A stretch of DNA of 64,000 bases from Perca fluviatilis (lineage: Eukaryota; Chordata; Actinopteri; Perciformes; Percidae), in assembly GCF_010015445.1 (NCBI RefSeq), contig NC_053121.1:27710434-27774433 (forward strand). Reading direction: 5' to 3'. Shown piece by piece: positions 49,078 through 61,200 of the stretch; positions within the stretch are counted from its first letter, which is position 1, and each line of letters opens with the position of its first letter. Made by a program: the position numbers and the translations under genes. The notes beneath the pieces were generated by a model that made no database searches, was not told the origin of the DNA, and saw nothing but the letters and a program-made list of their open reading frames with translations.

Positions 49078-52000
49078 CTGTGGGTAAGATGATAAAAGGT
49101 TGTGAGCATCACAGGTTTGATATCCAAACTCCAACAATCTGTTTCCCTAAGACACTTCACTGGAGCTACACAATTCTTCTTCCTGGTTTGATTTGGATCA
49201 AGCTTTACATTTTCTCACCTGGATCCTCTGTGGCAGCAGCTGACTTCGACAACCGTCCCCTCCGCCCGGGTCTCTTTGGAGTTATCTCTTGGTCCTCTTG
49301 TTGCTCCTCCTCAAGCTGGAGAGTCAACAATGAGTCTTTAAATCCCTAAGTCTAATGGCAGTTTGCCTCTGTACATCAAATCAATCTCTCTCAAAGATTA
49401 AAAAGGTAAGAGATGTAAATGTATTTTAAGTTCTTCACACACTAGAGACAGTACAGCAACAGTGATGGATGCATATGCAGCGTTTACAACATGCAGATAC
49501 ATATTTTTAAAGAACAATTGTACTGCCAACATACATCATCTGGATTCTTCTCGCTGCAGATCTCCTCTTCACTCTCTGCCTGGCTTACTGAAGGGGAACA
49601 ACCTGGAAAATATCATATATTGATCAAGGTAACTAATTTTCCTCCTAACTTTGAATATGTTGTGTTTTAGATACAGTATGCAAGAACTTGCACAGCTTAT
49701 TGATTATTTAAGTTAAGAAAAAAAGTGTTTAAAGTGTGTGTGTGTGTGTGTGGTTTCTTACCACTGTCAAGTTGTTGCTCACGTTGTTCCTCTTGACTGT
49801 TGTCCTTCTTCACCTCCTCTTTAGCCTGGGCTTCCTGCAGAATTATATAATATATTTGAATACACATCGAGACACATAAATAGAGAAGTAAATACAGATT
49901 TAGATGGAGGAATTGTGGACCAGGATGCAGAGAATGTTTTAATCCACAAAGACAACACATCTTACCTCCTCAGATTCCTCTGATCTCTTCCTTTTCATTG
50001 CTGGTTTATCTGGAATGGAAATAAAAAATCTTTTCATCACATCATCTTTTTTTATACATACAAGTATCACCCAGAAAATATTTTGTAAAGTTTAAATCAT
50101 AGTAAAGCTGCCAGCCTTCCCTCATGTCAACTATCATTGCCAAATTTCTCATTCATACTATTTTACAGGCTCTTAACAGTGACGACAGCAAAATAAAACT
50201 TGTTTAACGCGACATGATGCTATAAAATGCACCAATTAGCTGTTGAGGTTTGGCCCACTTATTTTTTGAGTCGGTAATGCATGCTCTGGCAGACATGTAG
50301 CCACACCCAACCTAACATTATTTGCCATTATTAGTGTGCACATTTCTTTTAGTCATTTAAAGAAAGGGGACCAAAAAAACAAGAAGGAATTAAAAAAAGT
50401 AAACCTACGTGTGTCAGTTGTCGGTTTGGAGTCAGAGCTTCCTGCAGCTTCAGTGTTTTCTGGAACAGGAGACGGCAGATTGACTTGACTTCCTCGCCGT
50501 GCAATTTTCCTTGGTCCACTTTCCTCTTCAGTTGTCTACAGATTTGAAAAATATTGTACAAGACACTATAAACACTATACAAGATAATGGCTTCTGTCAA
50601 TTTCAAAATATTATTCAGGGTTTCTGCTGAAGGAGTTCAATCATCATGTGTGGTGACTATTGTTAAACAGCTTACTCACGACCTCACGCGAGTGTCCTTT
50701 TAGGAACAAACCCGGTAATGTGAAGTATCTAACACTTCTATACATGTCGCACGTATGTTAACGCACCTCTTCTCTCTCGGCTGGTTTAGTTGTTGTTTTA
50801 TCGGTGCTCTCCTCGTCTTTATTCTCATCCTTCTTCTGATTATCTGAGGTTAAAAAAAATAAAATAGTATACACAGAACAGCCAAGACTTTTACATTATT
50901 CAAACTATACTCTGCAACACTTATTATCCATCTTAGAGGACAATTTGTTCATTATAAAAGTACAATAAAAAAAAAGAAATCTTTACTGAATTTAGCACAC
51001 ACTCGGGCAGATCATCTAAACTCTAATTTAAAAAGGGACAATCTTACCAGCATTGGCTTCTTTGACAGCAGCTCCTGAACGTCTTCGCCCGCGGCTCGAA
51101 GTCTCCTCTAATTTCTCAGGTTCTTTAGGTTGGTCCTTCTCTGCCTCCTCGGTGGTTTTGGATGATCGACCCCTGCGTGGTGTTCTGACTTCACCAACCT
51201 TCTCCTGATCAGTTTCCTGAAGGTAAAACAAAAGTCCATGAGCCAATCAGTGTGGAGTCAAAATGAACAGATACAGATGTCAAATAAAAATCTGCAAAAA
51301 AATGTGTGTATGTATTTTAAAAAGGTTTCAAACCCCCAAACAAGAACATGACTTTTTTTACAATGACATGGTTATTTAAAGATTGAGGAGATTTGAAAAA
51401 GGCTGTATTTACCTCAGAAGACTGTTGCTCTTTACTTTCTTTTTCATCCCTCTCGTCACCTGATCAGTCACAGAAACATAAATGAAAACATTATTTCATA
51501 AAATGAATACAAACATAACCATCTGCTGAAGCCGCTTGAGGGGAGCTCGGCAATAGAATAATTTAATCCATAAATGGTTAATGTTATTTTCTGACTGGAT
51601 TATACAATTAAACAGGTATTTTGTAAACTGTCTTTAGCTAATTAATAGTAAAAAAAAAAAAAGAATCAATAATATCAATTATTATAATCAAAATCTTATG
51701 TTAAATTTTGGTGTGAAAAGAAAATTTCACCAGATTCTTTCACTGCTGCAATGTTCTGAGTGGACAGCCTTCGTTTACGTCTGCCTCCTCGTCCCTCCGC
51801 CTTCTCTTCCTACGCCAACAAAAAGTGTTAGCACAGAGGGTAGCATACTGTATCGACGCCTATATTTATCAAATATGTATGAGCTGAATTTCAAACAAAC
51901 TGTGTGGCGTTACCTTTTCTGACAAGTCTGATCCCTTCTCATCTTCCTGGCTGTCTGCGCTGGAGACATTACCTGAAAAATACATACACATAGCAATGGC

Positions 52001-55000
52001 TGAGATCAACTGCGAAAGGACCGATGGCTACAGTGGAGGAATATGAAAAAAACGTATCATGAAATCTGCATCTAGTTCCAGTTTCAGCCTGCCGAAGGTG
52101 CAGGGAGTACTTAATGACACGTGAAAACCATCCTCTGAGGACAGCTTCACATTTTTCAAACTGTAAATATCTCATTTTACAGCAACGTTTACAACAATTG
52201 CGGACAATCGTAACACAAGGGTGATTTTTTTTTTTTTAAAAGAACTCAAGATGACTCACTGATTTGTTTGACCAGTTTGGACTGACTCTCAGGTCCACTT
52301 TCTCCGATTTCTTCAGTCTTCTGTGGGACATTGTGTTCAATCTAAACATTATTTATAAGATCCACAGATATTAAAAAAATATATATATAAAATACATATA
52401 TACACACACAGTAGGCAGACAGGACATATAGATCCAATAGAAATATGAGGTGTGTACAGGTGGTTTACATCTCAACAGATTGACCCTTACAGTTTGTGGA
52501 TCACTCTTCTCTGTTGCAACATTTGCTTCCTCCGCTGTCTTACTCTCAGCTTCACCTAGTGGTGAAAAGAAGTCAGGTTGAAAAGTATTGCCTATGCACC
52601 TACTGTACCACCAAAAATAAGTTCAAGCACTTTACGGTCATTGTGTAGCACAACGAGATATTGTACGCACCAAGGCCAAGTATTGCGTACAGTATTTAGA
52701 AAGTTTTTAATCCAAGTTACATACAGAGAAAAGACTTACCAATATCTGCGTCCATCTTGGCCTGGTTGTCCTCAGCTACCACTCCCTCAGCCTATTGTTA
52801 AAAGAGAGATGACTTTGAATTTTAGTCTCACGTGAAATTCTTTAGAAAGTAAACAATTCAAATGTGTAAACCATGACCGGTACCTCACCTTTGGGATCGT
52901 CTTTGTATCTGCAACATCTGGCTCAGTTTGCTCTAAAGGAATGATAAGATGCTAAGTTAATGGTCAGCCAAAGAAAACCCATCTTGTTCTTTTCAACAAG
53001 AATGTTTTAAAGCGCTCACCTTGTTTAGTGGGAGTTTCTGAGACTTGTTCAGTGGTATCACAAGAAACTGCAATTGTGCTTTCATCCGTGGTTCCTCTGA
53101 CCTCTTCTGCTTCAGACACAACAGCACTAGCAGCTGAAATATTGTAGGAAGTTTATATTAAAAAAATAAAAATAAAAATGGACACCATGCGATTAAAGCA
53201 GTTGATGCCTGGTCAATAATTTATTTTCGTCAAACCACAGGCTTCACGTTGGAAATCACAAGAAATTATAATTTGAATAGTTCAAAACACGAGAAACAAG
53301 ATTCGAAAGCTAAAATAGGAGAAACGAAAGTGTACCTTCTTTATCAGCTGCTGGTGGTGGTGCCGTGTTTTCATCTGGCTGGGTTTCAGGAGCAATTTCT
53401 GCACTTTTGGCTTCATCCTCATTTAAAAGAGCCTGACATTCGTTTGAGGTAGTGTCATCCTCCTGTGTAGACGACAGAAGAATGATTTTTCACAGCACTA
53501 TAACACCTTAGAAAATGCTACTTCCAAGAACTAGATCTACAGAAATTCATATTTTTGATCCAAAAGAAGCAAACGGGGAGTAGGAAGGATGTATTTATCC
53601 GTTAATAGGACAAATGTGACCTGTATTTTTTTTTTTTTTTTACCTGTGGAGTAGGAGACTCAGACATTTTAGCCCTTGCCACATCCATTTCTTTCTCTGA
53701 AGTTTCAGACACATCTGTAAGAGAGATTCAGATTTCTATTTAAGGAAACATTCCATCGATGTTTAGGTAGTAAAAATATACCCATTTTGATCATCACTGT
53801 GAATCTACCTGCAGCGTTTGGTTTCTCATCAACGAGCTCAACAGTTTGTTGAGATGCAACTGGTGACGGCTCGGAGGCTGTGAACGCCGCTTCAGCAGCG
53901 GTTGGCACATCCATACGAGACTCTTCTTGTTCTGCTGCAGTGGCTTCCATCAGCTGTGGGGCAGTCCGAGTCCCTTCCGGTTCCTCCCTGGTATCACGGC
54001 GGATTAAGGTGGAGGACACGGTACTGTCAGGATCCATGGAGAGCAGAGTCAAAGCGGCCTCTTTCATCTTCATATCAGCGTCCTGCAGAGTCATCTCAGG
54101 CGCTGCGTCCTCCGGAGCGCTCTCAGGTAGAAGTCTCGCCTCTGCCGAGGTACAAACGTCCATGAGAGCCAGCAGAGCGTCGGCCTCGGCCGGCACAGCC
54201 GGCATCTCGCTCAGTCGTGACTCCGTCTCCCCTTCAGGTGGCTCAGGGGTGATGTCGCTTAACGCGTCGCAAGTATCGTCTGAGAACGAGGTGGGGACGG
54301 TGGTGGTGACGGGATCGGAGTCTGTGCTCGTGTCTTGGAGGAGAGAAGGTTTCTTCGGCTGCTCCTCTGCGTCCAGCGAGGAAACTGAAGACTTTGAAGA
54401 TTTATCAGACTTCTCCAGTTTGTCTTCTCTGGGGGTTTTCTTCTCCTCTTGGCCATCATCCTTCTTTTCTGGGACTTTATCCTTCTTCTCCGTTTTTTTC
54501 TTTGCACTCTTACTTTCGGATTTCTCATGGAGAGGTTCTTCTGAGACTTTCCGCTGTTCCTTTGCATTTCCCTCTTTTTTCTTCTCCTTTGTCGCCTCAG
54601 GTTTGCCAATGGCTGCACCTCCTGTACTTTTGACTTCTAAACTCTGAACTTTATTGTCCGTCTTTGACAACAATAGAGTCTTTGTTTCCTCTTTGGATTT
54701 TGACTTTGATTTTTCCATGATTCTTCCTTTTTCGGTTGGCTTGACCCTTTTTGGATCTTTGTCCATTTCAGAGCTGGACTTGTTTGATTTCTGACTGTCT
54801 TGATCTGCTTTAGTCTTTTCCTTCTCGCCGTCTTTACTATCAGTTTTAGATTTGAGTTTGTCTCCTGGCCTGTCCTCAGTGTGGCTCTTTGACCTTTTCA
54901 GGACTTCCTTAGAGTGTTTATCTTTCTTCTTGCTGCTATCGGACCCGGGCTCCATGTCTGACCGATCCTCCGAAGAGCCGGCAGAATCTGGGCGGAGCAG

Positions 55001-58000
55001 CTGCTTGAAATCACTTTTAGCTGAAGTTCTCTCTCCTTTGGCCTTTTCCTTTTCTTTGATCTTATCTTTCTCCTTTTCCCTATTTTTGTCCTTCTCTGCT
55101 TTGACAGTCTCCACAGATGGAGCTTTTGCCTTCTTCACAGTAGCATCTTTAGGACCCTCGTCTGCCACGCCTTCTGACGACTTTCCTTCTCTTGTGGTTC
55201 CGGACATTTTCTTCTCACTTTTAATCTTAGGCTTCCTCTCACCTTTCTCTTCAGGGGACACTTTAACAGCAGCACCTTCCTTCTGCTGAGATTCATCTGC
55301 CGGATGTTCTGATTTTCTCTCCTGCTTTTGTTTGAGTTTGGCGCGTTCATCTGATAAGCTGCATTCTTTCTCTTTGCGTTCTTTAGAGTGAAGTTCCTTA
55401 CGGGAAAACCTATCAAATTTGCCAACGGAGCGTTGTTTGAGAGCCTCTTGGGAACCTTGCTCCAACTCCAGGATGAAGGAGTGTGTCCGGCCTTTGTCGG
55501 ACAGCTTCTTGGTTTCACTGGAGTCTTCGGAGACGCTGCCGCTCATCCTTCTGTGCCTCTCATCGGACGATGCTGATTCTGACAGATTTCTTATTAATTT
55601 CGGTTGTGGAGGCTTTGAGGCTGTAGATTTCCCTTCCTAATTTTTTCAAACGACAAAACACAAAAATGCTTGTTACAACTCACCAATTCTGTTACCTATG
55701 AGGCCATCGTTTTTATTCATCTTGGCTTTCACGTACCGTTTTCTTGGAAACTTCTGGATCTCCTCTCTTTTTGCTTGAAACATCTCCCTCTTTCCTGAAG
55801 GATGAAATTAACGAATGTCATCGTAGAGTATGCAAATAAACTCAGTTGCCTCACCTATCCTCACCTAATGAAGGTTACAATGTTCAGCTTTTGTTAAAAC
55901 TGTTTTAGAGAGGTATTGATTCAACCGTATGATCATTTTGGAGGATGTAGCTTGTGGTGCTGTTAGCAATATACGGTTTTGAAGGTAGGATCTACTGTAT
56001 TTGTATTAGACTGCTAGTCTAAGTTCTTGCTAGGTGTACCTATTAAAAACTTGCAACTGAGTAAACATCTAAACCGTTTGGCTGTTTTGCTCAGCAGCTG
56101 CTGTGCGAGTTTGCATCTGAGCTTTTTATCACCTACCTTGAGTCGAGCTTCCTCTTCCTGTTGAGAGCCATTTTCTTCTCCAGAACTTTCCTTTCTTTGC
56201 GAGCCTCTTTGGCTCTGGGGCCGTCCAGCCCAGCAGAGTCTCCGCTCTTCTGTTTTTTGTGATCTGTGTAAGAAACAAAACCTGGTAAATGACGTGACAG
56301 TAAACAAAGCTACTTTGAGGACATGTATGATTTTTTAAGATGGGAACAATGAGAACATGCAGTGTGACTAAACTAACTGGACTTCACATGCTGCAATTTA
56401 GAGATTTTGTACAGATCTCATGTAACGTGTCCCCAAACTTCTTTAGTATACAGTGGAGAGGAACATAAAAAAATTAAAAATAGCGGAAGAGGTGAGAAAA
56501 CGGGATAACAAGAAACTCGGCACCCGACAGCAGGCAGCTCACACATGACAGACAGAAAATACCTTCTTCAGCTGCTTTCTGTTTACGCTTCTCTTCCATT
56601 CGCTCTCTGTTCTGTTGTCTCTTGAGCAGCCTTTCCTCTTTGTCCTTAGCCTAGGAGAACACCGTTGAGAGACAGCAATGACAGAAGCCAATAATTAAAA
56701 CAAAAAGGACTATCAAAATCTGTGGTTTTAATGTTTGTGGATTCATCATTTGCCAAGCAAAGCCTCTGATTAAGCTATAAACAGAATCCAAGCAAAGATG
56801 CTTTGAATTCTATACCTTTAATGTTACGATTAATACAACTCACCACAGATCTCCGACGTTCTTCCACAGTGATTTCATCATCCGAGTCGCTATAGTAACG
56901 GGAGTAGAGGAAGGGCTTGTGCACGTAGGCTTTGCGGCGAGGTTTACGCTCTTCTTCTTCTTCTTCTTCTGCATCTCCGCTGGCTTGTTTCTTTTCTGCT
57001 CTCTCATCTTGATGACGTGAAAGACAAGCATAAGAATCCCACTTAGAGAGCGGAGCTGAAAATGTAAACTATGTGGTAGCAGAGACCATATTTAACACTC
57101 TGATACAGTAAACTGTTGGAATGGAAATTTGTTTGAAAACTCAAGTCAATAAAACATTGAGACCATCTGATGGAAGCTCCCCCTCTTCAGAAGAGTCAGA
57201 CAGCAGCTCGTCTTCGTCACTCTGTTCCTCGAATGACGACAGGTCGCTGGTGTGGACCGAGCTCACTGTGATGTCACTCAGGCCCTCCAAGTCAGAGTCC
57301 TCCAAAAAGTATTCTGCAGGGCAAAGACACAGCAATTGTATTAACCAAGATAAATTGCTATTCAGAAAAAGGTAACAGAAGCAGTGGATCAAATATCCAC
57401 CAAAACTTAAATATTATAATTTGATATCATCAATTGACAAATCTTGTCTTAAGACAACTATAATTGTAATGCAACTCAACAAGTACAATGGCTTATGTAT
57501 TACTGCATTAGGTATACAAATATTTGCAGCATACAAATTCTATCTGGAGGTCAGAATCCATCCAATTTTTAGATTAATTGTTGAATTGTTTATTATTTTA
57601 AACATAATGAATTTTGTATTATGAATATTTTGAATGAATATTTTTATCATAATGAAAAAATGTTAAATTCACAATGACATAACACTAAAGAATCGCAGCA
57701 AATCCTCACATTTTGATTTTCTGTCGCTAGACTACTACTCATTATCTTCCATGTCTACCATAAGAAAATGCATAGAAATCCCTGAACTGTCACGTGTGGT
57801 TTAATCAAGTATGTTTTGTGCATTCAGGTTACACTGCTTTAAAATCTCAAAACACATACAGAGGTTACAACAGCTCACCTTCCTTTATCCTCTCTCTGGC
57901 TTTCTGCTTGGCCTGACTTGTAGATTTGAGCAGATCATCATCCTGCTTCTCCTCTGTGGGTTTTCCAGTTGTTTTGCTGGCCGCTTTATCTCTCTCCTCC

Positions 58001-59690
58001 CCGGTCTGCTCCTGAGCTCCTGACTCCTCTTCCTCCATCTTCACCTCCTCTATTAATCCCTCTTTTCCCAGATCCATCTGTTCCTGAGTATCCTCTGTCT
58101 TCACTTCTAACGCCTGGACCTCCGATGCCAACTCCTCTGCCTCTTCCAGTGTCCTCCCATCATGATGGCTGTCTCCTTCCTCAACAACAGTCATGGCTGG
58201 CTCGCCGTCCTCCACCAGCTGCATGGGCTCATCTGGGCCTCTACGTCCTTTGTCTGAGCTGGCCCTGACGCTGGCCTCCTGGTTGAGAGAGGTTATAGTG
58301 TCCAAGATGGACATGGCATCGCTGGCTGCAGTGGTAGCTGGAGCAGACGACGAGGCTGTACAAATGTAATGTTGCTTGTTAACTAGGTAAGTGTGAGCCA
58401 GACACTGTTTATTTCCACATTTAGAATAAATCCATTGATCTACTTGTCATGGCTGATAAAGGGATAAAATATGTGTACCTTGCTCAGGAATGCTGCTGTC
58501 TGGTTTGGTCTCTGTTGAAGGCAGTGGCGCCGGTGGCTCCCCTGAGCAGCTTCCAGGTGACAGAAATTCACGGACCACCCTCTCCACCTGCGGCCTGAAG
58601 ATATGGTTGATTTTGGGATCCACCACCTGGGCCACTATCCTGTCCACTCCCTGCTCCAGCATTCCGGACCTAAGAGTAACAGTTTGATTTAACTCTGTGT
58701 TTCTTGTACATAAAATCAGTTCTAAAACATCACAAAGCAAAAGAAAAAAAAAAAACAGCAATGTTTTTAGCTTGAAAAAGTATAGAATACTTTCTGATGC
58801 TGGACTAGTAGCACAAGCAGGGATATTGCTGCATTCTCACTTACTGCAGCACAAGTTGTCGGATGTTGTTTCTCAGCTGATTCTTGTTCAAATGAGGGCT
58901 CCATGTGTGGTTAGAAAGGTGATTTGAGACAAAGTTGTCAACTCTTTGTTTCAGGTTCAAGTAAGCTGGCTGCAAGAGAAACTTGCAATTATTATATTGT
59001 CAAAAACCAATAACACAATCCTGCCAACCTGCCCAAAAAGGCCCTTAAAGTGATTAAATGTTTAATGTAATGGCTTAACATCACCTGTACATCCTATCTA
59101 CGATTTTATGCTGTACTAAAATGAATGCAAATAAATGAAAAACCCATGGCCGTCTCGAATTTAGGACAAACTGACTCTTAAAATCGTAAAAATAATAATA
59201 ATCTTAACTGTTCTGCTAAAATGGACGACAGGTATATTACTCTGACACCATGATACTAATCGTTAAGTGAGTTAACGTTAAGGGATATGTTTACAGTGGG
59301 ATGTAGCTTTGCCCCAGTCACCAGTTTTCAATGTTCCCTAAAACAGACTCACACATACATATGAAAAAACTTATGAGGCGATAGCCGCCCATGTAAACGC
59401 GCAAATATTTTTGCTCTGGCGCCCAGAGTTCACCGTGCTGAACTTCTGGTGGGCTGCAAGAACCGCTGAAAACGCTTTGCTTTTTTTTGGAAAACGGTTT
59501 GATGTTTGGGGGGAATTGCTCGTGCAGGTAACGTTAGGCGGTTGTCAGGGCGGTTTTGTGAAAGCAGCTTTACCTTTGTATCGACGTCTGCCAGGCAGTC
59601 CCTCCTGAACTGGTCGAACAGACCCTGGGTTTTTAAATGGTTGACGATCATTGAGACCAGCTGTGGATCTCCGGGTGGTAAACCAGCCAT
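46907..59690 (-). CDS. bod1l1: BOD1L1, large chromatin / replication-fork protection protein, 1680 aa in 30 coding exons
   Basis: Exons on the minus strand: 59574-59690, 58845-58969, 58479-58669, 57879-58355, 57164-57313, 56844-57007, 56563-56650, 56137-56263, 55737-55794, 53809-55636, 53644-53714, 53336-53462, 53020-53133, 52889-52932, 52740-52791, 52491-52555, 52260-52320, 51914-51972, 51731-51809, 51413-51459, 51048-51216, 50767-50843, 50409-50535, 49966-50009, 49762-49834, 49535-49602, 49219-49315, 48930-49077, 48456-48527, 46907-47030. All have GT/AG borders and the phases join without a break: 5043 bp, 1681 codons with stop. The N-terminus is the BOD1/Shg1 domain, the middle is Lys/Glu/Ser-rich and disordered, and the C-terminus is KREASPPAVRMRGGQK ... 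KRAKR. BOD1L1 works with SETD1A and RAD51 to protect stalled forks (family knowledge). Human BOD1L1 is about 3050 aa; most of the difference is exon 10. Confidence 0.95.
47399..48093. mobile_element. Non-autonomous hAT element inside BOD1L1 intron 29 (695 bp)
   Basis: The left terminus is TACAGTGGTGATAC and the complement of the right terminus is TAGAGTGGTGATCG. The element is flanked by perfect 8-bp target duplications ATAGGAAC (47391-47398 and 48094-48101), the hAT signature. The interior has GGTTCGG/CGGGC-rich ends, a long TG microsatellite and no transposase. Confidence 0.85.
47501..47582. repeat. (TG)41 microsatellite inside the intronic hAT element
   Basis: Eighty-two bases of TG. It lies within the transposon, so it may have been carried in with it or expanded after insertion. 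Confidence 0.97.
48582..48593. repeat. Poly-C run
   Basis: A run of 12 C in BOD1L1 intron 28 near its exon 29 end. It is a plausible site of sequencing length error but is not coding. Confidence 0.8.
49219..53714 (-). CDS. bod1l1: BOD1L1 exons 11-27: array of small exons with alternating phases and AT-hook-like motifs
   Basis: Seventeen exons of 44-169 bp in 4.5 kb. From exon 14 to exon 27 the phases alternate strictly 1-to-0 and 0-to-1. The 1-to-0 exons are short and acidic (for example GDERDEKESKEQQSSE). Several 0-to-1 exons carry an Arg/Gly basic cluster: EGRGGRRKRRLS (exon 19), TPRRGRSS and SSRGRRRSG (exon 21), PRKIARRGS (exon 23), PKRPGRRGRLSK (exon 27). Such clusters resemble AT-hooks, which bind the minor groove of AT-rich DNA. 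The mammalian C-terminal region also has AT-hook-like motifs (KRGRPRK). Confidence 0.85.
53809..55636 (-). CDS. bod1l1: BOD1L1 exon 10: long disordered Lys/Glu/Ser exon
   Basis: 1828 bp, residues 500 to about 1108, one uninterrupted frame from the TTAG acceptor to a GTAGAT donor. The first half is dense in Lys, Glu and Ser (repeated KEKEK and KSKS words). The second half turns acidic with Thr/Ser/Pro (DALSDITPEPPEGETESRLS). I saw no folded domain. The corresponding human exon is several kb longer, so this is the part of the protein that differs most in length. The 255-aa open frame on the plus strand across it is only its antisense. Confidence 0.93.
55737..59690 (-). CDS. bod1l1: BOD1L1 exons 1-9: Shg1/BOD1 domain and conserved linker
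   Basis: Residues 1-499. MAGLPPGDPQLVSMIVNHLK opens the BOD1/Shg1 homology (about residues 10-115), through SNHTWSPHLNKNQLRNNIRQ and VDRIVAQVVDPKINHIFRPQ. In Shg1 of the yeast COMPASS complex and in BOD1 this region is the conserved fold (family knowledge). Exon 5 carries EYFLEDSDLEGLSDITVSSV, and exon 6 KAYVHKPFLYSRYYSDSDDE; both are close to the mammalian protein. Exons 7-8 form a Lys/Arg/Glu helix-rich stretch (KDKEERLLKRQQNRERMEEK). The exon 5 donor is GTCTCA, a weak site, but it is the one that restores the frame. The start is the ATG at 59690. Confidence 0.95.
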
Positions 59691-60302
59691 GTCTGAATGC
59701 AGTTGGCGTTAGCTTGGATTCGGTTAATTAAGATGAGTTAATACTGACAACACATCTGGTAATATCCGACTTTGAACGCACCAGGCTTCTGTTGTGGTTT
59801 GTGAAGTTCGAAGCAGGTTTGAACCGGAAGAAATCCTGTAAAAAAAACTGTTCCATTAAACCGGAACAGCGTTGAAAGCGAGGGTTTCGCTACCAAAATA
59901 AAAGTTTAGTAAAACTATAAAATATTTTTTTAAATATTCATGGATAGGTTACAACCAGTGACTGTAAAAAAATACAATATTTTATAAATAATACGTTAAG
60001 GAACGCAAGAAGTAAAGGTAGTATTACGATTTAAAATCTAACTGGCCCAAATTGTTACAAAGTAAAGGAATAGAAAGCGTGTCACTTTATTAGGTAACGT
60101 TACACCTGGCAAAAACAAATTTTCATGAAGGTTACAACCATTGGCACATTCTACCAGTAAAGTAAATTTCCACTTTTAAAGAGATTGATTCATGAATAAT
60201 TTCTTAAATTGTCCATTTTTATATCATGCGATGTGTGACAGGACTGGCCGTGACGTGACATGGAGGTTGTTGATGCAGGAAAACCTTATGTTTTGTGTTC
60301 TT
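59691..60302 (-). promoter_or_regulatory. BOD1L1 5' flank and probable promoter
   Basis: No TATA box at a promoter distance. ETS-type ACCGGAAG at about 59823-59830 and another CCGGAA near 59860 lie 130-170 bp upstream of the ATG, a layout common in TATA-less housekeeping promoters. Beyond about 59900 the DNA is AT-rich with no further recognised feature until the repeat at 60303. Confidence 0.4.
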
Positions 60303-60523
60303 TAAAGGTCCAATATGTAATATTTGTACTGTAATAAATCCAAAAATGACACCAATGCCTCATCAGATATTAAGGAAACATGTTAAGCTGAAATACTATC
60401 TTTTCTGACAACAATGCTAATGTCAGTATTTTTTCTTTTTGAAATTTACATTCCGTGACGGAATTTCTGTTTATGTTTTGATCTGTGTGTTGTTATCAAC
60501 GGCCCAGTTTGACAGCCAGGCCA
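60303..60523. mobile_element. Left part of a TTTAAAGGTCCAATATGTAA-type element
   Basis: Begins TTTAAAGGTCCAATATGTAA, matching the terminus of the element at 39459-42285. It continues to 60523, where a GGGGCCTGTTTCAC element begins. The following segment from about 60708 is probably its continuation. Right end not located. Confidence 0.45.
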
Positions 60524-60707
60524 GGGGCCTGTTTCACAAAACCAAGATAAGGGATTAAGCCGGGATTTCCCAGTTCTCCTGGATGAATTAAGCCTTGATT
60601 CGGTTTCACGAAAGCGGAGGCACATAAATCACCATGGCGATTTAAGTCAAGCCTCGCTTTATCAGTTATCCTGGATTTATATATTCTGCTTTTGTGAAAC
60701 AGGCCCC
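60524..60707. mobile_element. Short GGGGCCTGTTTCAC element, copy 1 (184 bp)
   Basis: Perfect 18-bp terminal inverted repeats GGGGCCTGTTTCACAAAA / TTTTGTGAAACAGGCCCC. Both ends match the ends of the 1.8-kb element at 61201-63028, so this is an internally deleted version. Confidence 0.75.
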
Positions 60708-61200
60708 GGGTTGCCAGATATACCTGTAAAAACGTAAACCCAGCACGCTACAGCTGTAACGGTAGTACAGCCATGAAAGCAGCACACAAACGAACAGGAT
60801 AAATGGAGATAGATTCTACCCGACCTAAAAAAACAGTTGCGTGACCAGAGACGTAACAACCCCCTGGTAAATATTGTAGATGTATTTGAAAGATGGAGAC
60901 AGCTTAGATCCCAAAAGGACGCAGAATTGGCTTATTTCCTCCTGAACAGGTGAGCATAGCTTCAGGCTAATTTATCACAGCCACTAGGGACGGGCATTTT
61001 ATGTCATTTCAACATTTGTGTACTCACATTGAATTATATAGCTAGAGTACCCGAGTTGGTTACTCGCAAAAACAATTGAGACATAGCCAGTAAAGTGATC
61101 CCGACTGGTCCTGGCTAACGCCGCCATTCTAACCCTGCTAACGTTACCGGGAGGACCAGGCAAGCGGGCCATGGCTGTTTACAACGTGTAGTTCCAACCC
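60708..61200. repeat. Segment S, copy 1 of a tandem duplication
   Basis: Starts GGGTTGCCAGATATACCTGT and ends CAACGTGTAGTTCCAACCC. It recurs almost unchanged at about 63029-63515, differing by single-base indels. It carries an exon-like fragment (60803-60950). Confidence 0.85.
60803..60950 (+). pseudogene. Exon-like fragment, copy 1, frameshifted
   Basis: The same 49-codon frame as at 63124-63270 but with one extra A in the A run after Arg-Pro, which breaks the frame after MEIDSTRPKK. It ends at the same potential donor, AACAG/GTGAGC. Confidence 0.6.

Noticed and set aside
53880..54647. 255-aa open frame on the plus strand
   Set aside because: It is the exact antisense of BOD1L1 exon 10; its Ser/Phe-rich composition mirrors Lys/Glu codons. 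No independent support.
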